Origin: an uncultured Bacteroidales bacterium
GTDB taxonomy: Bacteria > Bacteroidota > Bacteroidia > Bacteroidales > Bacteroidaceae
NCBI GenBank assembly: GCA_902788315.1
Contig: CADAJS010000014.1
Location: 1 to 64,000, forward strand
Direction: 5' to 3'
DNA length: 64,000 nt
Below the pieces are notes generated by a model, which was not told the DNA's origin, did no database searches, and saw only the letters and a program-made list of their open reading frames with translations. The translations under genes and the position numbers were made by a program. Each line of letters begins with the position of its first letter. Position 1 is the stretch's first letter. Below are positions 54,732-61,207 of this stretch, piece after piece.

Positions 54732-55754
54732 CTACATCTCGCTCAGGTCGGTGGGATAGGTGCATTCGAGCACCATCCGCTCGAAGGGGCGGCGTTCCTT
54801 CCTGCGCCCGCAGTCGATACACTCCGTCACGATGCGCACGGCATTCGCACCAATCTCCTCGACTGGCATGCGGGCCACCCTCATGCCGGGTGCCAGGGCC
54901 TTGAAGGCCGAGATGCCGTGGATGCAGCCCAACTGGTAGCCCTCGTTCACGTTAATACCGCGCTCGAAGAAATAGCGGAACACCTCAATGGCCAGGATGT
55001 GGGTCGTGAAAAAGAAGCCATCGACCCGTGGGTTCTGATGGTAGATACGGTCCATGACGTCGAAAATCTCCTCTTCGTAGTTGTCAAAGGACACCTCGCC
55101 ATAGAGCGTTTCCGTCACTTCGAGCCCCCCCTCTCGCAAGGCATCCTCGTAGCCGCGACGTCGCTCGTTCATCGTGAAAAGGTGAGGGTTGGTGGTCAGG
55201 ATGGCAATGTGGCGTGCGCCGCGCTTAATCATTCCGCGCACGACGTTGCGACTGGCGTCATGGTTGTTCACGGTGATGGAGTTCATCGTCAGGTCGGTGA
55301 AGAATCGGTCGATGGACACCAGCGGGAAATGTCTCTTGACAAGATTGCTCAACATCACCTTCGAGCGGCGAGTAGGAGCGATGATGATGCCATCCACCTG
55401 CTTGGCACAGAAGAGCGACAGGATGCGGTCCTCACGTTCCTGGTCCGACTCGGAAGAAGCTATCATCAGCGAGTAGCCCCGTTTCTCAGCCTCCATCTCC
55501 ACCTGACGGGCGATGGTCGAGTAGAACGAGTCGGTAATATCAGGGATGATAAGCCCGAGCGTATTCGTCTGGCCTGAGTTGAGGCTGCGAGCCAGGAGAT
55601 TCGGTTGATAGTTCATCTCCCGAGCACACTGCAGCACCCGTTCCTGCGTCTCGCGCCCGATATGTTTTTTGTCGCCCTGTCCCGAGAGGGTCCACGAGAC
55701 AGTAGTCTTCGAAACATTCAGTTTCTCTGCGATGTCCTTTAGCGAAGTAGCCAT
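54732..55754 (-). CDS. LacI-family transcriptional regulator
   Basis: A 340-residue protein from ATG 55754 (MATSLKDIAEKLNVSKTTVS), the canonical LacI helix-turn-helix start; the frame is open 18 codons further up, over the promoter. A hinge helix region (YQPNLLARSLNSG) and a periplasmic-binding-like effector domain (TNTLGLIIPDITDSFYSTIA onward) complete the normal LacI length. It probably binds a sugar or sugar phosphate and controls the mannosidase genes on either side; this is inferred from position. It has its own promoter. Confidence 0.92.
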   Translation of the reverse strand: MATSLKDIAEKLNVSKTTVSWTLSGQGDKKHIGRETQERVLQCAREMNYQPNLLARSLNSGQTNTLGLIIPDITDSFYSTIARQVEMEAEKRGYSLMIASSESDQEREDRILSLFCAKQVDGIIIAPTRRSKVMLSNLVKRHFPLVSIDRFFTDLTMNSITVNNHDASRNVVRGMIKRGARHIAILTTNPHLFTMNERRRGYEDALREGGLEVTETLYGEVSFDNYEEEIFDVMDRIYHQNPRVDGFFFTTHILAIEVFRYFFERGINVNEGYQLGCIHGISAFKALAPGMRVARMPVEEIGANAVRIVTECIDCGRRKERRPFERMVLECTYPTDLSEM

Positions 55755-55777
55755 GCTGTTTTCCGTTATTCCAAACG

Positions 55778-55809
55778 CAAAGGTACAAATAAGCGAGAGA
55801 AGAGCCAAA
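55778..55809 (-). promoter_or_regulatory. Promoter for the LacI-family gene (TTTG - 20 - TACCTTTG)
   Basis: On the minus strand, -33 TTTG (plus 55806-55809) and -7 TACCTTTG (plus 55778-55785) are 20 bases apart. The -33 lies within the repeated AGCCAAATTTATTTGAGC unit. Confidence 0.7.
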
Positions 55810-55990
55810 TTTATTTGAGCTTTTCCGAGCGGAAGTACCTAAGACCGGAGGTCAAAGGTACGAAAATTCCGAGTAAGCGAGAGCAAAGAGAATGAATTCT
55901 TTTTGCCGAGCGTGAGGAATTTATTCCGCTCGGCTCTGCCGCTTCGCCTTTAGTGCGAAGAATAAGCGAGAGAAGAGCCAAATGTAAGAT
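55786..55990. repeat. Tandem promoter-associated AATAAGCGAG units
   Basis: Units starting at about 55781 (GGTACAAATAAGCGAGAG), 55860 (GGTACGAAAATTCCGAGTAAG) and 55959 (GAATAAGCGAGAGAAGAGCC). The first matches the unit at 52040-52110 closely; the second matches 14661-14720. The second unit also has its own CAAAGGTA. Confidence 0.6.
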
Positions 55991-56038
55991 GTATTTTTTT
56001 AGCGGGAAGAGGATGAAGTCAGTTAAACCCGATTCGGG

Positions 56039-56620
56039 TTAAACGTCAAGCCTTCTTTCAATACACTCGATGAGGATATGTATGACCTTGATATGAATCT
56101 CCTGCACACGGTCGGAGTGGGGGCAGCGAGGGGCGCAGACGGCAATGTCGGCGCGCTCGGAAAGCGGAACTCCGCCCTGCGATGTCAGAGCCACCACCTT
56201 TATCCCCTTCTCGCGAGCCGCATCGACGGCTTTGAGAACGTTGGGTGAAGTGCCACTCGTACTGATGGCCAGCAGGACGTCTCCCTCTCGACCCACGCCA
56301 GAGACGTAGCGGCTGAAGACTTCGTCGAAGGAGAAGTCGTTGGCCGTGCAGGTCATGTAGGCAGGGTCGTTGATGCAGATGGCGGGCAGCGAGGAGCGCG
56401 AGTCGCGATAGCGCCCGGTAAGTTCTTCGGCAAAATGCATGGCATCGCACAATGACCCGCCGTTGCCGCAACTGAGTATCTTGCCACCCCGTGCCAGACA
56501 GTCCGCACAGACGGTGGCTGCCGCGGCAATGCTCGCCACCGTATCTTCGGCCGTCACAAACCGATGCAGCGCCTCGACAGATTCGGCGAGAGAAAATCGG
56601 ATTAGTTGTTCCATAGTCAA
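56039..56620 (-). CDS. gmhA: GmhA-like sedoheptulose-7-phosphate isomerase (SIS domain)
   Basis: A 193-residue single-SIS protein of GmhA length; ATG 56614 is an alternative start. Motifs: ILSCGNGGSLCDAMHFAEEL, the loop ISTSGTSPNVLKA, and the C-terminal SDRVQEIHIKVIHILIE that carries the metal/catalytic His and Gln of GmhA. The family makes heptose precursors for lipopolysaccharide core. Here it is the last gene behind a beta-mannosidase, with no other heptose gene nearby, so it may instead isomerise another sugar phosphate; the LacI gene next to it adds to that possibility. Confidence 0.8.
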   Translation of the reverse strand: MTMEQLIRFSLAESVEALHRFVTAEDTVASIAAAATVCADCLARGGKILSCGNGGSLCDAMHFAEELTGRYRDSRSSLPAICINDPAYMTCTANDFSFDEVFSRYVSGVGREGDVLLAISTSGTSPNVLKAVDAAREKGIKVVALTSQGGVPLSERADIAVCAPRCPHSDRVQEIHIKVIHILIECIERRLDV

Positions 56621-56675
56621 TTATTTATTAAGTTGTTCGACGCCATACGCAAGTGTCTGCCTGTACGCCTGGGAT

Positions 56676-59057
56676 TCAGACTGGGGCGACACCTTCCATC
56701 CACCCCTTATAATCCTCGAGACGATATGGAGGCTTACCATAGAGATAATGATTGAGGAACGTCGCGTTCCCAACGCTGTATTCAATCAGATAGACCCCCT
56801 GCCCATCGACCGGCGGCAGGATGGCAATCATCTCGGCCGCGTTGGCCTTCACATTGAACGCCCCCTCATAGACGAGGCTCCCCGTAGCCCGGTCGGTGAG
56901 TCTCACCGTGCCCGACTGGTCGTTAGGCGTATCGTTCACCACCGTCAGCCGCCGCTCGTCGCCCGTCTCGCACACCATGCAGCAGACGTCGCGCTGTGCG
57001 TTGCGGATGTAGTAATAGGCCATCTTCTTCGAGTTGTAGTAGTCGGTCACCGCATCCGAGATGATGGGCCATCCGTCGCGCAGGTTCCACCAGATGATGC
57101 CGTCGCTCCCCGCAAACTTGCGGCCGCGCCAACGCTCCACGAAAAACTTCATGGCCTCGGCCTGCACGCTCTGCGAGGCAAAGATGAAATCCTCGAGCTG
57201 TGTCGGGACGCTGCCGAACACGATTCTGACCTGATTCAGCATCAAGTCGTTGCGCTCGTGGGTATTCCCCAGCCCAGGGAATCGGCGCACAGACTTCGTG
57301 AGCCACTCGTCGTTCCACTGAAAGTCACCCGTCCAGGGATAGACGGCATCAGGCGACATCATCCTACGCAGGCTCTCCAGATTGGGACAACCATGATACC
57401 CTATCTCGCTGACGAAGCAGTTCGTGGCCTCGGCATAATAGGCATCCTTGTAGTAGCCGCGCGGTCCCCAGAGATGAGCTTCGGTCATGAGCCGCTCGTC
57501 ACAGCCGTGACGGTAGGCTTCCTCGGAATAATAGGGAGAGCTGGGCAAATAGGGTCGCGTAGGGTCGAACTCATAGACGACTCGTGGCAGCACCTCACGG
57601 CTCACTCGGTCACGGTTGGGGTTGATATTGAAGTGAGCCATGCCCCAATGGCTGGCACTATCGTCCTCGTTGTTCCCCGCCCAGACAACCAGGCACGGAT
57701 GGTTACGCAGCGCCATGACCACCTGGACAGCCTCACGCTCGATGGCCTCGGCAAAGTCATCGCGCTGGGGGTACATCGTACAGCCCATCGAGAAGTCCTG
57801 CCACACCATCAGTCCCTGTTCGTCACACAGATCGTAGAAACGCTGGCTCTCATAGACATTGCCGCCCCAGCAGCGCAGCATGTTGCAGTTCAGATCGACG
57901 GCCATCGCGATAGCATCGTCCACCAGCCGTTCGTCGCGGCTGTGCAGCGCGTCGAGCGGCACCCAGTTGGTGCCCCGCACGAAGATGGGCTCGCCGTTCA
58001 CGTAGAATCGGAAGATGCCAGGCCGCTCGGGCAGGTTCAGGTCAGTACGCTCCAGACGCACCGTGCGGATGCCCATCCGACGCTCGTCCCGGTCGAGCAC
58101 CTCGCCCGTCGCCTCATCGACCAGTTCGAGCGTGGCGTCATACAGCGCGGCATCGCCGAACCCGCGCGGCCACCAAAGGTCGGCGTCCTGCATGTTAACG
58201 AAGAAGCGAAAGGCAGGCGTGTAGATACGCTGACTGGCCTCGAAGGCTACCCGCCCATTACGCTCGAGGCGCAGCCGGGCCATCGTGTGGTCGAAGCGCG
58301 CCATGGGCATGTCAGCCTGGACATCGGCATAAATGAGTGCCTGACGGCCGTCGATGCGGGCCGTGAAGTAGTTCACGTCGCGGATGTTCGTAGGATTCGT
58401 GATGCGCAGCGACACGTCGCGCCACAGCCCGGCACTCACCAATCGCGGCATGATGTCCCAGCCGAACATGTGGGGTGCCTTGCGTAGGTAAACCGACTCC
58501 TCGGCCGGGAAATTGCCAATGCTGATGCTGCCCAGCAGATGCTTTCGGGCTTCCAGTACGGACGAGCGCAGGATGACCTGCAATGTCTGTCGCCCTCCAC
58601 GCTTCAGCAGGGGAGTCACGTCGAACGTCTGCTCCACCAGCATGTTGTCCGTGCTGCCCACGTGCTGCCCGTTCAGCCACACCTCGGCCAGACAGTCGAT
58701 ACCTCCGAAGCAGAGCCAGGCGTGCTGTCCCTCGTCGAGCCTCGGAGCGGTAAACGTCTTCGTGTAGCACCACTGATGGCCCTCCCAGACACGCAGCTTG
58801 TTCACGTTGCTGCCCGTCATGGGATCCTCAATGAGTCCCGCCGCGAGCAGGTCCAGCTCGACATTGCCCGGCACCGTGGCCGGAATCGTCTGCCGCCCGA
58901 CATGCTTCATCTCGCGGGGCGACACCACTGCCTCTTCAGGTTGCGGCCAGAAGGAGAGCGTCCAGTCACTCCCGTTCAGGTTTACCACCTTAGCAGGATT
59001 GGCACCCGCCCAGATTACAGGCCAGAGCGCCAAAAGGAAAATCAATTTGCGTTTCAT
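56676..59057 (-). CDS. GH2 family exported beta-mannosidase
   Basis: A 793-residue exported enzyme, signal peptide ending WPVIWAGANP. Order: sugar-binding beta-sandwich (VNLNGSDWTLSFW to about 200), immunoglobulin-like domain, TIM barrel from about 330, and a C-terminal beta domain. Acid/base in WAGNNEDD (Glu464) and nucleophile in FVSEIGYHGCP (Glu551) match beta-mannosidases of GH2, as does MLRCWGGNVYES. It removes terminal beta-linked mannose from oligosaccharides. It lies six bases after the fasciclin lipoprotein gene and 55 bases before gmhA, so an operon is likely. Confidence 0.9.
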   Translation of the reverse strand: MKRKLIFLLALWPVIWAGANPAKVVNLNGSDWTLSFWPQPEEAVVSPREMKHVGRQTIPATVPGNVELDLLAAGLIEDPMTGSNVNKLRVWEGHQWCYTKTFTAPRLDEGQHAWLCFGGIDCLAEVWLNGQHVGSTDNMLVEQTFDVTPLLKRGGRQTLQVILRSSVLEARKHLLGSISIGNFPAEESVYLRKAPHMFGWDIMPRLVSAGLWRDVSLRITNPTNIRDVNYFTARIDGRQALIYADVQADMPMARFDHTMARLRLERNGRVAFEASQRIYTPAFRFFVNMQDADLWWPRGFGDAALYDATLELVDEATGEVLDRDERRMGIRTVRLERTDLNLPERPGIFRFYVNGEPIFVRGTNWVPLDALHSRDERLVDDAIAMAVDLNCNMLRCWGGNVYESQRFYDLCDEQGLMVWQDFSMGCTMYPQRDDFAEAIEREAVQVVMALRNHPCLVVWAGNNEDDSASHWGMAHFNINPNRDRVSREVLPRVVYEFDPTRPYLPSSPYYSEEAYRHGCDERLMTEAHLWGPRGYYKDAYYAEATNCFVSEIGYHGCPNLESLRRMMSPDAVYPWTGDFQWNDEWLTKSVRRFPGLGNTHERNDLMLNQVRIVFGSVPTQLEDFIFASQSVQAEAMKFFVERWRGRKFAGSDGIIWWNLRDGWPIISDAVTDYYNSKKMAYYYIRNAQRDVCCMVCETGDERRLTVVNDTPNDQSGTVRLTDRATGSLVYEGAFNVKANAAEMIAILPPVDGQGVYLIEYSVGNATFLNHYLYGKPPYRLEDYKGWMEGVAPV

Positions 59058-59063
59058 CTCTCT

Positions 59064-61193
59064 TCACCAAATATCCTCAGAGGTCTCGGGGTTATCATAG
59101 ACCTCCTTGGCACAGTATTCCAAATAATCCAGATAGAACTCCTTGCGGTCCGAGTCGAGCACCGACTTGACACGCAGATAGTAGGTTTCCGCCGCCGACA
59201 TATACTGGCGCACGATGATCCTTCGGCTCTGCCGCGTGTCGTCGCGCGCTGTCTGATTGACGTTGCCCAGCAGGCACACGCTCTTGGCGCCCTTCATGAA
59301 TCCGTTGTTGCGCATGCGTTTGTCCACCTCGGCGTTGTAATCGTCGTCGTCCGAGTCGGCCTCCCATCCCGTACGGGGATCCGTGACCTCCATCATGAGA
59401 TCGATGGGAATGCCAGCCACAGCGAGCTTGTCTGGGTCGGTGCCGAAATATATCTGTGCGATGCCGCGCGAGGGCTGGGCCAACACGCTGTAGCGCAACT
59501 CATAGACACCATTGCGCGGGACGGGAGGCAGCTTGATGGTTATCTCGTAGCGCCCGACACACTTTATCTCGTCAGCATTCAGGTTGAACCAGTCGTAACC
59601 ATAGGCATTGAAATAGACCATGTTACTCTGGTCGTTAATCTCGAGGTTGTCGAAATACCTATATACGTTCGACTTCGGGATGTAGACGAACTGGAAGCGC
59701 TCGTCGTAAGCCGCCTTCTTCCGGATGTCGTTGTTCATCGCCTCAGGGAAGAGCGTAATGCCGTCATATCGGATGCGACTGCGCTGCATGCTGGCCCTCA
59801 CCCGATCGGTGTAGCCCAGCGGAGCGTCAATCGGGTAGATGCAAGCGTTCTGCACATCGGTCACGACGGCCATACTGTCCTCGCGCATGATTCGGCATCC
59901 TGCATCAGCTTTGTCGCACGACAATTCGTGGTACGTCCCTCGCCGCCCGTTGTCCAAGAGCGGGAAACGGTTTGCATAGACACCTCCGCTCTCCCGGCTC
60001 TCATAGAGCTTCAGAAGGCGGCGGCGACCCAGTGTCGTATAGAAGTCCCAGACGGGGATGCCCAGCGTCATGGGCTGGTGGATGCTGTACCCCATCTCAT
60101 TGTGATGGACCACGAGTCGGTCCGTCGATAGCCTCTCGGGCAGGATGTGATAGGTGGTCCAGAGGTTGAGCAGATTGTCGGGGTCGGTATAGTCAGCATC
60201 GGCCCGATACGGCTCCTCCTCGGAACACTGATGGTGGTCGGCAATCCACTGTTGCAGCTTCGCCAACAGGTCGGGGTCGGTGGGACTGAGTCCCTGCGCT
60301 CTCCAGAATTTGTCGGTCTCGGCGAGGATGGTGAAGCCATACTTTCTGTGCTCCGGAGCATAGGCATTCCCGCTCTGCGTGAATCCTTTGTTGAGCATGT
60401 TCTTCAAGTCCTCGACCTCACCATTCTGATATTTTTCCTCGTAAACTTCATCTCTGACGCTACGCAGGGTGTCGAGCAATCCGCAAGCCTGTATGGCCCG
60501 AGCCATGACGAGATAGCCCTCTTTCTCGCAATCCAGTATCTCGCGGAAGAAGTCGCTGGCTGTAATGTCCTGCGGAGCAATGACAGCCTCCATCTGGTGG
60601 ACCACGCCGTTCAGCACCAATATATTGCGATTCTTGGCGCTGATGGGGCATACGCGGTTCACATAGAGGCTGTCAGGATAGTTCACACGATAGTGTACCG
60701 TCAACTTACGGTCGTTCATATTCGCAATGGGCAGTTCGGCTCCCTCTGTCGCGGGGAAGCGGCTCGTTTCGTAGCATTGGTCATTGTCGCCACTGTCGAT
60801 GATGCTGTTATAGACCACCACCCGCTTGATAGAGTCCAGCCTGGCGCTGTCCGTGAAGGCGTCCCACGACGGTGCGGAGATAACACCCTCCCTAACCAGA
60901 GACTCCAGGTAATGCAGGACGGCGTCGTTCGTGGGAGCGAACACGGTGTAATGGCCACGCGCCGAGAGCAACTGACTCAGTGTCGTGGCCGAACGGGAAC
61001 TGACGGGCACCTCGCGCAGCAAACTCAGGTATGTGCCATAGACATCGGCATGCTTCTCGAGGTAGCCCATCGCCGTCTGATCTTTGAAAACATATCGAAC
61101 AGACGTATCAATCTGCTCACTGCACCCGCCGAGAAGGCAGAGTGCAGCGAGCAGCAGGGAAAGAAGATTGCATCTCGACATTACATTTGTCAT
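59064..61193 (-). CDS. Fasciclin (FAS1) domain lipoprotein, paralogue of 18770-20878
   Basis: A 709-residue lipoprotein; signal peptide ends LLAALCLLGGC. FAS1 motif YTVFAPTNDAVLHYL lies near residue 80, with a second diverged FAS1 unit (YGFTILAETDKFW). The C-terminal part keeps DDDDYNAEVDKRMRNNGFMK and ends EVYDNPETSEDIW, as in the paralogue. It starts 14 bases after the large modular protein and precedes the beta-mannosidase, so a surface glycan-handling complex is a fair inference. In the paralogous locus the lipoprotein instead comes first. Confidence 0.8.
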   Translation of the reverse strand: MTNVMSRCNLLSLLLAALCLLGGCSEQIDTSVRYVFKDQTAMGYLEKHADVYGTYLSLLREVPVSSRSATTLSQLLSARGHYTVFAPTNDAVLHYLESLVREGVISAPSWDAFTDSARLDSIKRVVVYNSIIDSGDNDQCYETSRFPATEGAELPIANMNDRKLTVHYRVNYPDSLYVNRVCPISAKNRNILVLNGVVHQMEAVIAPQDITASDFFREILDCEKEGYLVMARAIQACGLLDTLRSVRDEVYEEKYQNGEVEDLKNMLNKGFTQSGNAYAPEHRKYGFTILAETDKFWRAQGLSPTDPDLLAKLQQWIADHHQCSEEEPYRADADYTDPDNLLNLWTTYHILPERLSTDRLVVHHNEMGYSIHQPMTLGIPVWDFYTTLGRRRLLKLYESRESGGVYANRFPLLDNGRRGTYHELSCDKADAGCRIMREDSMAVVTDVQNACIYPIDAPLGYTDRVRASMQRSRIRYDGITLFPEAMNNDIRKKAAYDERFQFVYIPKSNVYRYFDNLEINDQSNMVYFNAYGYDWFNLNADEIKCVGRYEITIKLPPVPRNGVYELRYSVLAQPSRGIAQIYFGTDPDKLAVAGIPIDLMMEVTDPRTGWEADSDDDDYNAEVDKRMRNNGFMKGAKSVCLLGNVNQTARDDTRQSRRIIVRQYMSAAETYYLRVKSVLDSDRKEFYLDYLEYCAKEVYDNPETSEDIW

Positions 61194-61207
61194 TTGCTAA
61201 CGGGACT

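Noticed and set aside
56439..60131. Plus-strand open frames opposite the GH2 and FAS1 genes
   Set aside because: Antisense to genes with intact catalytic or lipoprotein motifs; no signal peptide or known fold.
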